From Corynebacterium doosanense CAU 212 = DSM 45436 (lineage in GTDB: Bacteria > Actinomycetota > Actinomycetes > Mycobacteriales > Mycobacteriaceae): a stretch of 64,000 nt of DNA. How positions within the stretch are numbered: position 1 is the first letter of the stretch; each line of letters begins with the position of its first letter. The translations under genes and the position numbers were made by a program. Location of the stretch: contig NZ_CP006764.1 in the NCBI RefSeq assembly GCF_000767055.1, forward strand, positions 2,418,001-2,482,000, written 5' to 3'. The notes beneath the pieces are model-generated. The model saw only the letters and a list, made by a program, of their open reading frames with translations. It did no database searches and was not told the DNA's origin. Shown piece by piece: positions 16,364 through 25,876 of this stretch.

Positions 16364-17611
16364 ATGCCCTACCAGCCTCGCGCAATCGACCAGGCCCTGC
16401 TTGCTCTCCTCCCCGAGGCACCCGCCATCGCAATCGAGGGCGCCAAAGGTGTGGGCAAGACCGAAACCGCGCTCCAGCAGGCAAACCACCAGCTCTTCTT
16501 ATACAACCCAGCGGATCGGATTGTGGCCGAAGCCGATCCGATGCTTGAACAGTTGCCCGACGGCACTGTCCTCATCGACGAATGGCAGAACGCTCCAGCA
16601 ACCTGGGACGCAGTGCGGCGGGCCGTAGACCGCGGAGCTGCGCCGGGCAGATTTATTCTCACCGGAAGCGCTACCCCGGCCGCGGGAATCGATTCTCACT
16701 CCGGTGCCGGGAGAATTCTTTCGCTCCATATGCGCCCCATGGCCATCTTCGAGCGAGGTGGCCAAAAGCCCTCAGTCAGTCTGGCAGCAATGTTTGACGG
16801 CGATGCCGACATCAGCGGCACGAGTGCCGCCACCCTCTCCGACTACGTCGAGGCGATCGGCAGTAGCGGATTCCCTGGCATCCATCACCATTCCCCGCAG
16901 CTTCGGCAACGGCATCTGAATTCCTATATCGACCGCGTCATCGACCGGGATCTTCCAGGCGCTGGCTACGCAACCAGGAAACCCGACACCCTGCGCCGAT
17001 GGATGGCCGCCTACGGAGCAGCTTCCTCCACCACCACTACCTATTCCGGGATTCTCGATGCCACCACGGCGGGTGATGGATCTCAACCCGCGAAAGATAC
17101 AACGGCGCAATTCCGTGACCTACTCACGAGTATTTGGATTCTCGATCCCGTGCCCGCGTGGAACTCCCTGAGAAACCCGTTGAAGGCGATCCGGTTGAGC
17201 CCAAAACACCAGCTTGTGGACCCGGCTCTCGCACTCACCCTTCAACGGCTCGGCCCCCGGGACTTGACCTCCCAGCGCGGCAACCATCTGCTGGGCCCGC
17301 TCTTTGAGTCCCTTGCGACTCTCTCTGTCCGCGCCGCAGCGGCGGCCACCGGGGCATCGGTCAGTCACTTGCGCACGGCCAAAGGGTTACAAGAGGTGGA
17401 CCTGATAGCCGAGAGCTTTGACGGCCGGCTAATCGGGTTCGAGGTCAAACTCTCCGTCTCGGTCAGCGACGCTGATGTTCGCCATCTCTTGTGGCTGCGC
17501 AGACAGTTTCCCGAGGACGTCGTCGACCTCGCAGTCCTCTACTCCGGGCCCGTGGCCTACCGACGGCCCGACGGGGTCGCCTGCATCCCGCTCGACCTTT
17601 TGGGTTCATAG
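16364..17611 (+). CDS. AAA-type ATPase with DUF4143 (COG1373-like)
   Basis: The 415-residue protein has a P-loop EGAKGVGKTETA, Walker B VLIDEWQNAP, sensor-like FILTGSATPA, and a C-terminal DUF4143 region ending in a nuclease-like pattern: QEVDLIAESF followed by IGFEVKLSVSVSDAD. The E-V-K arrangement resembles a PD-(D/E)XK site. Such proteins are common in mobile or defence contexts but their role is mostly unknown. The ATG at 16364 is chosen because TAAAGT lies 7 nt upstream; a frame-open extension into the iterons encodes repeated KKTS and was rejected. Base composition is lower in GC than the neighbours. Confidence 0.82.
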   Translation: MPYQPRAIDQALLALLPEAPAIAIEGAKGVGKTETALQQANHQLFLYNPADRIVAEADPMLEQLPDGTVLIDEWQNAPATWDAVRRAVDRGAAPGRFILTGSATPAAGIDSHSGAGRILSLHMRPMAIFERGGQKPSVSLAAMFDGDADISGTSAATLSDYVEAIGSSGFPGIHHHSPQLRQRHLNSYIDRVIDRDLPGAGYATRKPDTLRRWMAAYGAASSTTTTYSGILDATTAGDGSQPAKDTTAQFRDLLTSIWILDPVPAWNSLRNPLKAIRLSPKHQLVDPALALTLQRLGPRDLTSQRGNHLLGPLFESLATLSVRAAAAATGASVSHLRTAKGLQEVDLIAESFDGRLIGFEVKLSVSVSDADVRHLLWLRRQFPEDVVDLAVLYSGPVAYRRPDGVACIPLDLLGS

Positions 17612-17837
17612 AAGCAATCACCCGGCAGTTTGCACACGCGGCCTACCAGCAGACAACGCCTATTCAGCTCTCCCCATCACAAGAGTGCGGGATGGCCGGT
17701 CAGTTGAGCGCAATGTTCTGTTCGCCGGAAAGCACTTGACTCAATCGATCCTGTGCTCCACTGTGGCGTAACCACGTGAGCCCGTCCTGCTGGGATTTGG
17801 TGAGTGTGGCCACAACCTCGAAGGAGTTACCCACTGC

Positions 17838-18803
17838 ATGGCACACATCGTTGTTCTCGCCACCGGAGGGACGATCGCGTCCACCCGAGATTCCTCTCCA
17901 GGCGCTACCGCCACAGAAGCCATCGACTCCCTTCTGAAGGAGGTCGACACTGGTGGTCACACCGTGACCAGCCAGGACGTGCTCACCACGGGTTCCTATC
18001 TCCTAACTCACCACCATCTGCGCATCATTGCGGAGGCGGTCAAGGCGACTCTCCAGCGCCGTGACGTCGACGGAGTCGTTCTGACCCACGGGACAGACAC
18101 GATGGAAGAAACCGCGTACCTGCTGCACCTCGTTCACGACAGTCACAAACCCGTCGTCATCACGGGAGCGCAGCGGACACCGGACAGCCTCGGCGCCGAC
18201 GGGGAGTTCAATCTTCGAGATGCCATCCAGGTGGCGGGCTCCCCTCAGTCTGCCGAGCTAGGTGTCGTGATCTGCTTCGCAGGCGAGATCCACCCAGCTG
18301 CTCGCACAAAGAAGCTTCATACCATCGCCCCGTCACCGTTCGGTGGTGTCGGCACCATCGGATACGTCGCCGAAGACGAGGTGAAGATCCGGATGACTCC
18401 GCGGCGATCACCCGCTCTGCCGTTGCCGGGTGTGAAGTTTGACGACACGCGCATAGATGTCGTCGTGTCTCATCCCGGCGCCGATGCCACACTCGCCCGA
18501 GCATCCGTGGCTGCCTCCGCTCACGGAGTCATCATCCTTGGCACGGGCGCGGGCAACGGCAACCACGCGCTGACCGAATGGGTGGCCGAAGCATCCGCCG
18601 CAGGAGTCGTCGTCGGTGTCTCCACGCGCGCTTTCGGCGGCCCTGTCCTGCCGCTTTACGGCAACGGCGGAGCAGCGGACCTGTTTGACGCGGGTGCCGT
18701 TTCGCTCGGAGACCTACCCTGGAGCCAGGTAAGGATCCTCCTCGCTTACCTCTTATCGGCCGGCGTCGACGTCAGCCCTGAAGCGCTCGCCGACTTCATC
18801 TAG
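17838..18803 (+). CDS. L-asparaginase, type I/II fold
   Basis: Hydrolyses asparagine to aspartate and ammonia. Both catalytic signatures are present: [11 protein letters not shown] at residues 5-15 (first Thr) and [16 protein letters not shown] near residue 80 (second Thr and Asp). The 321 residues match the family. There is no signal peptide, so it acts in the cytoplasm. The ATG at 17838 has GAAGGAG upstream. It is the first of three genes; the next follows after 16 bp with its own Shine-Dalgarno. The 226 bp before it hold no gene. Confidence 0.92.
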   Translation: MAHIVVLATGGTIASTRDSSPGATATEAIDSLLKEVDTGGHTVTSQDVLTTGSYLLTHHHLRIIAEAVKATLQRRDVDGVVLTHGTDTMEETAYLLHLVHDSHKPVVITGAQRTPDSLGADGEFNLRDAIQVAGSPQSAELGVVICFAGEIHPAARTKKLHTIAPSPFGGVGTIGYVAEDEVKIRMTPRRSPALPLPGVKFDDTRIDVVVSHPGADATLARASVAASAHGVIILGTGAGNGNHALTEWVAEASAAGVVVGVSTRAFGGPVLPLYGNGGAADLFDAGAVSLGDLPWSQVRILLAYLLSAGVDVSPEALADFI

Positions 18804-18819
18804 AGAAAGGTTTGTTCAC

Positions 18820-19698
18820 ATGCCCAAGAGAATCACCGTCGCATTTGGCATCGACGTCGACGCAGTCGGCGGCTGGCTGGGGTCTTACGGTGGTGAAGAT
18901 TCCCCGGGAGACATTTCTCGCGGTGTCTTCGCTGGAGAGGTCGGCGTTCCCCGCCTGGTCAAACTGCTGAAGAAATACGATCTGCCAGGCACGTTCTTCT
19001 GGCCCGGGCACTCGATTGAGACGTTCCCGGAGCAGTTCGATCAAACCGTGAGTGAGGGCTTCGAGATCGGTGTCCACGGTTACTCCCACGAGAACCCGCT
19101 GGCCATGACACGCGAGCAGGAAACTGACATCCTGGATTACTGCATCGACCTGATCACTAAGCGCACTGGCACCCGACCGACTGGTTATGTCGCGCCGTGG
19201 TGGGAGTTCTCCCACGTCACCAACGAACTGCTGATCGAGCGAGGCATCAAGTACGACCACTCGCTCATGCACCGCGATCACGAGCCCTACTACGTTCGTG
19301 TTGGCGACTCCTGGACCAACATCGACTACGACAAGCCCGCCTCCGAGTGGATGAAGCCCCTGGTCAGAGGCACGGAGACTGATCTCGTCGAGATTCCGGC
19401 CAGCTGGTACCTGGACGACCTTCCTCCGATGATGTTCATCAAGTCGAGCCCGAACAGCCACGGATTCGTCAACCCCCGCGACATCGAGGACCTGTGGCGC
19501 GACCAGTTCGACTGGGTCTACCGCGAGTACGACAACGCAATCTTCCCGATCACCCTGCACCCGGACGTCTCCGGGCGCCCACAGGTTCAACTGATGCTGG
19601 AGCGCCTGATCGAGCACTTCCAGTCTCACGACGGCGTCGAGTTCTCCACCTTCGACGCCATTGCCGACCGGTTCCTGGCCGACAACCCGCGTTCTTAA
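18820..19698 (+). CDS. Polysaccharide-deacetylase/PuuE-type amidohydrolase
   Basis: NodB-fold metal hydrolase of 292 residues with the metal-ligand pattern: Asp in [10 protein letters not shown] and the two His in [10 protein letters not shown]; later APWWEFS and a conserved-looking LHPDVSGRP. The missing signal peptide and the form of the motifs are closer to the cytoplasmic PuuE-like clade (allantoinase or cyclic imide hydrolase type) than to secreted peptidoglycan deacetylases. Sitting directly behind an asparaginase suggests amide or imide nitrogen use. AGAAAGG precedes the ATG. The substrate is unknown. Confidence 0.82.
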   Translation: MPKRITVAFGIDVDAVGGWLGSYGGEDSPGDISRGVFAGEVGVPRLVKLLKKYDLPGTFFWPGHSIETFPEQFDQTVSEGFEIGVHGYSHENPLAMTREQETDILDYCIDLITKRTGTRPTGYVAPWWEFSHVTNELLIERGIKYDHSLMHRDHEPYYVRVGDSWTNIDYDKPASEWMKPLVRGTETDLVEIPASWYLDDLPPMMFIKSSPNSHGFVNPRDIEDLWRDQFDWVYREYDNAIFPITLHPDVSGRPQVQLMLERLIEHFQSHDGVEFSTFDAIADRFLADNPRS

Positions 19699-19703
19699 AC
19701 TCG

Positions 19704-20189
19704 ATGTGTGGTGCGTGTGGCGTCCAGCACGACTGGGCAGGGCCACTAGTCGCGGGCTCAGCGAACCGCCGCGACGTGGCCCGCTGCCTAGACGCGCTCG
19801 TAACGTCGGTGGCCGTCCGCCCACTCACCCAGGGATGGGTGGTGAAGAAACCAACAGGTGCCGCACGGCCAGTACAAACGCTTGATGGGCTCATCAAGGC
19901 CATCGCCCCACACGCTCGTCACCACGACTGGGCCGAGCTCGAACGCGCGCTACTTGAAATACCCACGCCCAGGCAACCGCGCGCCGAACAGGTGGATTGG
20001 CCCAAGCGCACGATTCAGAACCAGGAAGGTGCCTCACCGGTGCTCTCCCGCGTAACCCACTTGCCGGCCCATATGAAGCTCGCGGCCTTCGCCCTCGGGG
20101 TGCAGTCATGCGACACCAGCACCCGGGTATTCACAGCGTTGGACGATAGTCACTCACTCGGCGGCCACGAAGGCGTTGTAACCGGTTAG
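19704..20189 (+). CDS. CxxC-start small protein (MCGACG type), third gene of asparaginase operon
   Basis: The 161-residue protein begins MCGACGVQHDWAGPLVAG, with two Cys that look like a metal or redox site, and has a conserved-looking centre (LTQGWVVKKPTGAARPVQTL) that I associate with uncharacterised actinobacterial proteins. The start is 5 bp after the deacetylase stop without its own Shine-Dalgarno, so coupling is likely. A strong inverted-repeat terminator follows at 20223-20298. The role is unknown; context suggests partnership with the preceding hydrolases. Confidence 0.65.
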   Translation: MCGACGVQHDWAGPLVAGSANRRDVARCLDALVTSVAVRPLTQGWVVKKPTGAARPVQTLDGLIKAIAPHARHHDWAELERALLEIPTPRQPRAEQVDWPKRTIQNQEGASPVLSRVTHLPAHMKLAAFALGVQSCDTSTRVFTALDDSHSLGGHEGVVTG

Positions 20190-20222
20190 ATTGATTTGAG
20201 GCTGGGCTTGAAATCCGAAAAG

Positions 20223-20298
20223 CAAGAGTGAGAAAGACCGGCCTTATGTTCGAGTTCTAGAACATAAGCTTTCGAAATCGCGGTCTTTCTCACTCTTG
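20223..20298. terminator. Nested double-hairpin, bidirectional terminator between convergent genes
   Basis: The outer stem is a perfect 18-bp inverted repeat (CAAGAGTGAGAAAGACCG at 20223-20240 with its complement at 20281-20298). Inside it a 9-bp stem (CTTATGTTC at 20243-20251, complement at 20260-20268) forms a second hairpin. It lies between the CxxC gene (+) and clpB (-), so it can stop transcription from both sides. The nested layout is unlike a plain intrinsic terminator. Confidence 0.75.
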
Positions 20299-20339
20299 GT
20301 TTCTCAATTTGTAGGTCGCCCCACTGGCCCGGCCCAGAC

Positions 20340-22907
20340 CTACTCCCCGGCCACCGAGCTGACGTCCAGCGAGTCGCCACCATCGGCGACGTCGACGTTG
20401 ACCAGGTCACCGTCGCGCACCTCGCCAGCCAGCAGCTTCTTGGCCAGCGCATCGCCGATCGCCTGCTGGATGAGGCGGCGCAGCGGGCGGGCGCCGTAGG
20501 CCGGGTCGTAGCCGCGTTCGGCGAGCCACGACTTCGCGGCATCCGAGACGTGCAGGCTCAGGCGTCGCCCGGCGAGGCGCTCCTCCAGGTCCTGCAGCTG
20601 GATGCCCACGATGCCGCGCAGCAGGTCCTCGGACAGCGGGTCGAAGGTCACCACGTCGTCGAGGCGGTTGATGAACTCGGGCTTGAACTTGGCCTTGACC
20701 GCGTCCATCATCTGCTCCTTGGTGCCGCCGGCGCCGAGGTTGGAGGTCAGGATGATCACGGTGTTGCGGAAGTCCACTGTGCGGCCCTGGCCGTCGGTGA
20801 GGCGACCGTCGTCAAGCACCTGCAGGAGAATGTCGAACACGTCCTGGTGGGCCTTCTCCACCTCGTCGAAGAGCACGAGGGTGTAGGGCCTGCGGCGGAC
20901 GGCCTCGGTGAGCTGGCCGCCGGCGTCGTAGCCGACGTATCCGGGGGGCGCACCGACGAGGCGGGCGACGGAGTGCTTCTCGCCGTACTCGGACATGTCG
21001 ATGCGCACCATGGCGCGCTCGTCATCGAAGAGGAACTCCGCCAGTGCCTTGGCCAGCTCCGTCTTGCCCACACCGGTGGGGCCGAGGAAGAGGAAGGAGC
21101 CGACCGGTCGGTTGGGGTCGGCGATCCCGGCGCGGGTGCGGCGGACGGCGTCGGACACGGCCGTGACCGCCTCCTTCTGGCCCACGACACGCTGGCCCAG
21201 GACGTCCTCCATATGCAGGAGTTTCTCGGTCTCGCCCTGCATCATCTTGCCGGCGGGGATGCCGGTCCAGGCGGAGACGACGTCGGCGATGACGTCCGGG
21301 GTGACCTCCTCGGTGAGCATGGATCCGGCGCCGCGGCCCTCGGCTTCCGTCTCGGCGTCGGCGACCTCCTTCTCCAGCTCGGGGATGCGGCCGTAGCGCA
21401 GCTCGGAGACCTTGGCGAAGTCCCCGTCGCGCTCGGCGATCTCGGACTCGTTGCGCAGCTGCTCGAGCTCCTCCTTCGCCTTCTGCACGCGGTCGATCGC
21501 GCCCTTCTCGTTGGTCCAGCGGGCCTTGAGCTCGCCGAGCTTCTCGCGCTCGTCGGCAAGATCGGCGCGCAGCTGATCGAGGCGTGCGCGGGAGGCCGCG
21601 TCGGACTCCTTGGCCAGGGCGATCTCCTCAATCTCCAGGCGGCGCACGATGCGCTCGAGCTCGTCGATCTCCTGCGGCGAGGAGTCAATCTCCATGCGCA
21701 GGCGCGAGCCAGCCTCGTCGACGAGGTCGATGGCCTTGTCCGGCAGGAAACGGTTGGTGATGTAGCGGTTGGACAGCTCGGCGGCGGCGACCAGGGCGGA
21801 GTCCTGGATGCGCACGCCGTGGTGCACCTCGTAGCGCTCCTTGAGCCCACGCAGGATGCCCACCGTGTCCTCCACCGTCGGCTCACCCACGTAGACCTGC
21901 TGGAAACGGCGCTCCAGTGCGGCGTCCTTCTCGATGTACTTGCGGTACTCGTCCAGCGTGGTCGCGCCGACCAGGCGCAGCTCACCGCGGGCGAGCATGG
22001 GTTTGATCATGTTGCCCGCATCCATGGCGCCCTCGCCGGACGCACCCGCGCCGACGATGGTGTGCAGCTCGTCGATGAAGGTGATCACCTGTCCCTCGGA
22101 GGACTTGATCTCGTCGAGCACGGCCTTGAGGCGCTCCTCGAACTCGCCGCGGAACTTCGCGCCGGCGACCAGCGCGCCGAGGTCGAGCGAGAGCAGCGTC
22201 TTGCCCTTGAGCGACTCGGGTACATCGCCGCCGACGATGCGGCGCGCGAGGCCCTCGACGATGGAGGTCTTGCCCACGCCGGGCTCGCCGATGAGGACGG
22301 GGTTGTTCTTGGTGCGGCGGCTGAGCACCTGCACCACGCGGCGGATCTCGGAGTCACGGCCGATGACCGGGTCGATCTTGCCCTCGCGCGCCCGGGCGGT
22401 GAGGTCGGTGGCGTACTTGGCCAGCGCCTGGAACTGGTTCTCCGGGTCCTGGGAGGTGACGTTCTGCGATCCGCGCACGGACTGGAAGGCACCCTTGATG
22501 GCGTCGTAGGTCGCGCCACGTTTGATGAGCAGCTCGGACGCGTCCGTCTTGCCCTTCGCGATCGCCGCGAGCAGCACCTCGGTGGAGACGTAATCATCGC
22601 CGAGTTCACCGGCGAGCTTCTGGGCCCCGTCGAGAACGGCGAGGGCCTCACGGTTGAAATTCGGATTGGCCAGGTTCTGGCCTTCCGCCTTGGGGTAACC
22701 GTCGACAAGCGTCCGTGCCTCGCGGAGCACGGTCTCCGGATCGACGCCGGTGGCCTTGAGCACCGGCGCGGCGATGCCCTCGGGCTGATCAAGAATGGCG
22801 GCAAGCAGGTGCGCCGGGCGGATGTCCGGGTTGCCGTTGCCGGACGCGGTCTGCAGCGCCTGCTGCAGGGCTTCCTGGGTCTTGGTGGTGGGGTTGAACG
22901 AACTCAT
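20340..22907 (-). CDS. clpB: Chaperone ATPase ClpB
   Basis: Disaggregase that works with DnaK to pull apart aggregated proteins. The 855 residues have the full layout: an N-domain with double repeat (residues 1-150), first AAA domain with Walker A GEPGVGKT and [13 protein letters not shown], the middle coiled coil (about 410-530), second AAA domain with Walker [17 protein letters not shown], and the small C-domain with [10 protein letters not shown]. The ATG at 22907 follows GAAAGGGA. A HAIR operator at 22965-22983 shows probable control by HspR. Convergent with the asparaginase operon. Confidence 0.98.
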   Translation of the reverse strand: MSSFNPTTKTQEALQQALQTASGNGNPDIRPAHLLAAILDQPEGIAAPVLKATGVDPETVLREARTLVDGYPKAEGQNLANPNFNREALAVLDGAQKLAGELGDDYVSTEVLLAAIAKGKTDASELLIKRGATYDAIKGAFQSVRGSQNVTSQDPENQFQALAKYATDLTARAREGKIDPVIGRDSEIRRVVQVLSRRTKNNPVLIGEPGVGKTSIVEGLARRIVGGDVPESLKGKTLLSLDLGALVAGAKFRGEFEERLKAVLDEIKSSEGQVITFIDELHTIVGAGASGEGAMDAGNMIKPMLARGELRLVGATTLDEYRKYIEKDAALERRFQQVYVGEPTVEDTVGILRGLKERYEVHHGVRIQDSALVAAAELSNRYITNRFLPDKAIDLVDEAGSRLRMEIDSSPQEIDELERIVRRLEIEEIALAKESDAASRARLDQLRADLADEREKLGELKARWTNEKGAIDRVQKAKEELEQLRNESEIAERDGDFAKVSELRYGRIPELEKEVADAETEAEGRGAGSMLTEEVTPDVIADVVSAWTGIPAGKMMQGETEKLLHMEDVLGQRVVGQKEAVTAVSDAVRRTRAGIADPNRPVGSFLFLGPTGVGKTELAKALAEFLFDDERAMVRIDMSEYGEKHSVARLVGAPPGYVGYDAGGQLTEAVRRRPYTLVLFDEVEKAHQDVFDILLQVLDDGRLTDGQGRTVDFRNTVIILTSNLGAGGTKEQMMDAVKAKFKPEFINRLDDVVTFDPLSEDLLRGIVGIQLQDLEERLAGRRLSLHVSDAAKSWLAERGYDPAYGARPLRRLIQQAIGDALAKKLLAGEVRDGDLVNVDVADGGDSLDVSSVAGE

Positions 22908-22964
22908 GGGGACGTCCCTTTCTCTGCTAACTGTCGTTTGTCACTGGGTACAACGTTAGCAAAG

Positions 22965-22983
22965 TTGAGTCTGTTCCACTCAG
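22965..22983 (-). promoter_or_regulatory. HAIR-type HspR operator before clpB
   Basis: On the plus strand TTGAGT (22965-22970), seven bases, then ACTCAG (22978-22983): close to the HAIR consensus CTTGAGT-N7-ACTCAAG known for HspR, with one arm slightly degenerate. It lies 58 bp upstream of the clpB start and also just downstream of the MFS gene stop region. Confidence 0.75.
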
Positions 22984-22998
22984 GGTGAAAATTTTTTG

Positions 22999-24216
22999 CT
23001 AATCGGCGGTTCCCTGCCCAGCCCGCCCCGCCCGCGACACCGGAACGACCGAAACGAGGCAAACCACGACGCCGAACAGCAGCACCGCGACGTAGGAATG
23101 CAGCTCGCTCATCCCCGTGACGCGGCTGAGCACACCCACGACCAGGGCCGTGACCAGCGGCACGAAGAAGCCGAGATAGGTCAGCGAGTAGAAGATGCCG
23201 ATCAGCCCGCCCAGCTCAGACGGCGCAGCGAAACTTTCGGCCTCGGACAGGCCGGCGACCATCATGATGCCGTAGGCCGCGCCGAGCACGATCGCGGCGA
23301 TGGACATGAGGATGAGGGAACCGGTCAGCGACGCGCCGACCGAGAGCAGCAGACCCACGAGCGTGACCAGCAGCCCCACCGCGGCGAGCGAGAGCCTGCC
23401 CCCGGAACGCGCGATGCGCGCAGCGGTCGGCTGGATGAACACGCCGGCCAGCATGGTGATGCACGCGAGGAAACCCAGGAAGGCCGTCACCCAGGGGAAG
23501 TTCAGGTGCGCCATGCCCGGGGTCGAGGCGAAGGCCGTGGTGGTCACGCCGAAGACCCACGGTGCCCAGATCACGATGGAGAAGAGGAAGCGGCGGGTGA
23601 ACACCGCGTGCGGAACCAGCCGTCGGCTGACCGTCGTGCGCTCCTGCGTCTCCGGCACCCGCCACACCAGGGCCAGCGCGAGCGCGGTAAGGGCGATGTG
23701 GACGAGGTAGGGAATGAGCTCCGGCAGGGGCGCAAACTGCGCCACCAGGCCGGAGGCCAGGGGGCCGAGGCCGAATCCCGCGGAGACGGAGACCGTGGCC
23801 CGGCGCGGTCCGCTGCCCGGCTTGTCGTTGGAGAGCTGTTTGATCCACGCCGCGCCGGCCGACATGCCCATGCCCACGGACACGCCGATGATGATGCGCC
23901 CGATGAACAGCGGCCAGTTCCACCCCAGGGCACCCAGGGAGAGGACCAGGGAGCCGAGGATGGCCACCGCCAGGCCCGGCACCAGGACCGGGCGGCGTCC
24001 GCGCTGGTCGGAGTAGGTGCCGAAGACGAGCAGCGAGGGGATCAGGCCCACGGAGTAGATGCCCAGCATGCCGGTGAGCGAGGCCTCGCCGGCGGCGTGC
24101 TCCACCCGGTAGACCTGCAGCATCGGGGCAAAGAGGTTCGCGCCGAAGCCGATGGTGAACATGGCGAATCCGACGCGGATCCAGTCCGTGGGTTTAATGG
24201 CGTGGCTCACACTCAT
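22999..24216 (-). CDS. MFS transporter, 12 membrane segments
   Basis: The 405-residue permease has the MFS loop-2/3 motif GTYSDQRGRRPVLVPG and about 12 hydrophobic spans with a central cytoplasmic loop near VPETQERTTVSRR. It is of drug-efflux-like type, but the substrate cannot be told. The ATG at 24216 has a TAACGT box 6 nt upstream, consistent with leaderless or very short-leader expression. Only about 15 bp separate its stop from the clpB operator. Confidence 0.85.
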   Translation of the reverse strand: MSVSHAIKPTDWIRVGFAMFTIGFGANLFAPMLQVYRVEHAAGEASLTGMLGIYSVGLIPSLLVFGTYSDQRGRRPVLVPGLAVAILGSLVLSLGALGWNWPLFIGRIIIGVSVGMGMSAGAAWIKQLSNDKPGSGPRRATVSVSAGFGLGPLASGLVAQFAPLPELIPYLVHIALTALALALVWRVPETQERTTVSRRLVPHAVFTRRFLFSIVIWAPWVFGVTTTAFASTPGMAHLNFPWVTAFLGFLACITMLAGVFIQPTAARIARSGGRLSLAAVGLLVTLVGLLLSVGASLTGSLILMSIAAIVLGAAYGIMMVAGLSEAESFAAPSELGGLIGIFYSLTYLGFFVPLVTALVVGVLSRVTGMSELHSYVAVLLFGVVVCLVSVVPVSRAGRAGQGTAD

Positions 24217-24301
24217 GCGGTCACGTTATCAAACTCTCCCCACCTATAGGCAGGTTACGGTGCGGTAACGTCCCGGCTGGCCCTCTCGGGCCCCGGGGCT
24301 A

Positions 24302-25744
24302 TCAGTCCTTGGCCGGGGTCTCCGCGCGCTGGACAAACAGCGAGATGATCGCCGCGACCACGGAGATGAAGGCCGCGACCAGGAAGGCGGTCGAGGCACC
24401 GTCGGCGATTCCCGCGGCGTCGCTCTCCCCCGCCAGGTGGTCCGCCTCGACCGAGGCCGAGTACACCGCGATGAGGATCGCCGTGCCGGCCGCGCCGGCG
24501 AGCTGGAGCGAGGTGTTGAGGATCGCCGAGCCGTGGCCGTAAAGGTTGTCTGGCAGCGAGCTCAGCGCGGTGGTCATGAGCGGGGTGAGCACAAACGCCA
24601 GCGCACCGGAGAAGACGATGTGGCAGGCGATGACAAACCACAGTGCGGTGGTCTCGTCCACGGTGGACAACCCGAAGAGCGAGGCGACGATGAGCACGAT
24701 CCCCGGGATGATGAGCGGGCGCGGCCCGACCGAGTCGAAGATGCGCCCGGCGATCGGGGAGAGCAGCCCCTCAAGCAGGCCGCCGGGGAGCAGCGCCAGC
24801 CCGGCCACCAGCGCGGTGACCAGGAGCGAACCCTGCAGGTAGATGGGCAGGAGGTTGAACATTCCCAGCATGGATCCGAAGAGTGTGAACATCACCGCCA
24901 GGCAGAGGGTGAAGTTGCGGATGGTGAACGGGGTGAGATCCAGCAACGCGCGGCCGGAGTGGACCAGCGTGCGTTGCCGCAGCACAAACAGCACGAACCC
25001 GACGATGCCCACGGCGAGCACGGCCATGGCCACAGTGGCGGCCTCCCCGCCGTCGAGGATGATGCCCACGGAGCTGAGCCCGTAGATGAGGCCGCCGAAG
25101 GCGAGCACGGAGAGCACCACCGACGGCAGGTCCAGCGGGGTGTCTTTGCGCTCGCCGATCTCGGGCAGCTTCCACAGGCCGATGAGGCCGGCGGCCGCCA
25201 CGAGCGGAACCATGACCCAGAAGATCATGTGCCAGCCGAACATGGAGAGCACGGCGCCGGCGACCGTCGGCCCGAGCGCCGGTCCGACGGCCATGACCAC
25301 GGAGATCAGGCCCATGATGGTTCCGCGTCGCGACGGCTCAATGAGTTTCATTGCCACGGACATGAGCAGCGGCATGATGATCGCCGTGCCCGCGCCCTGC
25401 AGGACACGCGCGCCGAGCATGACCGCGAAGGTCGGGGAGACGGCCGCCACCACGGTGCCGATGAGGAACGAGGTCAGCGCGGTGAGGAACACTCCCCGGG
25501 CAGAGAAACGGTCCAGCATCCAGCCGGTGGTGGGCATGATCACGGCCATGGTGAGCATGAAGCCGGTGAGCAGCCACTGCGCCGTGGCCGCGGACACCTC
25601 GAAGTCTCGCATGATCGAGGGCAGCGCCACCGCCAGGGTGGTCTCGTTGAGCATCATGACAAAAGCCGTGAACACCAGGACACCGATGACCAGGGCGGTG
25701 TTCGGCGCGGCCTGAACCGGGGCGGGGGAAACGGGATGCGACAT
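24302..25744 (-). CDS. DHA2-type (EmrB/QacA-like) multidrug MFS exporter
   Basis: 480 residues with 14 predicted spans. Motif C-like GPALGPTVAGAVLS in segment 5 and the early LNETTLAVALPSIMRDF segment are typical of DHA2 drug/proton antiporters; WLLTGFMLTMAVIMPTTGWM resembles EmrB. It would pump lipophilic toxicants out of the cell. A TGGAAG Shine-Dalgarno precedes the ATG. Upstream is a strong promoter (25842-25869) and then a GC-rich hairpin with a U-rich tail (25801-25828) inside the leader, so expression may be attenuated. Confidence 0.9.
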   Translation of the reverse strand: MSHPVSPAPVQAAPNTALVIGVLVFTAFVMMLNETTLAVALPSIMRDFEVSAATAQWLLTGFMLTMAVIMPTTGWMLDRFSARGVFLTALTSFLIGTVVAAVSPTFAVMLGARVLQGAGTAIIMPLLMSVAMKLIEPSRRGTIMGLISVVMAVGPALGPTVAGAVLSMFGWHMIFWVMVPLVAAAGLIGLWKLPEIGERKDTPLDLPSVVLSVLAFGGLIYGLSSVGIILDGGEAATVAMAVLAVGIVGFVLFVLRQRTLVHSGRALLDLTPFTIRNFTLCLAVMFTLFGSMLGMFNLLPIYLQGSLLVTALVAGLALLPGGLLEGLLSPIAGRIFDSVGPRPLIIPGIVLIVASLFGLSTVDETTALWFVIACHIVFSGALAFVLTPLMTTALSSLPDNLYGHGSAILNTSLQLAGAAGTAILIAVYSASVEADHLAGESDAAGIADGASTAFLVAAFISVVAAIISLFVQRAETPAKD

Positions 25745-25800
25745 GGCTACTTCCAGAAAACGTGGCGGGGTGACGCCTGGCGGCGAGAAAAGACAGTAAA

Positions 25801-25828
25801 GGGCCCGCCGACAATGTCGCGGCGGGCC
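25801..25828 (-). terminator. GC-rich hairpin in leader of the DHA2 exporter (attenuator or gltS terminator)
   Basis: A 9-bp perfect stem (GGCCCGCCG at 25802-25810 with CGGCGGGCC at 25820-25828), nine-base loop. Read on the minus strand it is followed by CTTTACTGTCTTTT. Flanking CAGTA and TACTG can extend the stem. It lies between the exporter's promoter and its start codon, so any transcript from that promoter must pass it; it also terminates gltS read-through. Confidence 0.75.
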
Positions 25829-25841
25829 GAACTACTGGCAC

Positions 25842-25869
25842 ATTCTAGCCCCTGAAAGGGACGTGTCAA
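25842..25869 (-). promoter_or_regulatory. Strong sigma-A-type promoter for the DHA2 exporter
   Basis: On the minus strand -35 TTGACA (25864-25869), 16-bp spacer, -10 TAGAAT (25842-25847). The spacer contains the palindrome CCCTTTCAGGG-like CCCTTTCAGGGG, a possible operator. This is the best consensus promoter in the window and starts about 80 nt before the exporter ATG. Confidence 0.75.
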
Positions 25870-25876
25870 CCTTTGT

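Noticed and set aside
20550-22988. An 812-residue open frame opposite clpB
   Set aside because: ClpB is unmistakable on the minus strand; the antisense frame has shadow composition and no start signal.
25824-25841. A tiny leader peptide starting with the ATG or GTG just after the DHA2 -10 box
   Set aside because: The ATG lies in the -10 region and would not be transcribed; the GTG has no Shine-Dalgarno and lies before the expected transcript start.
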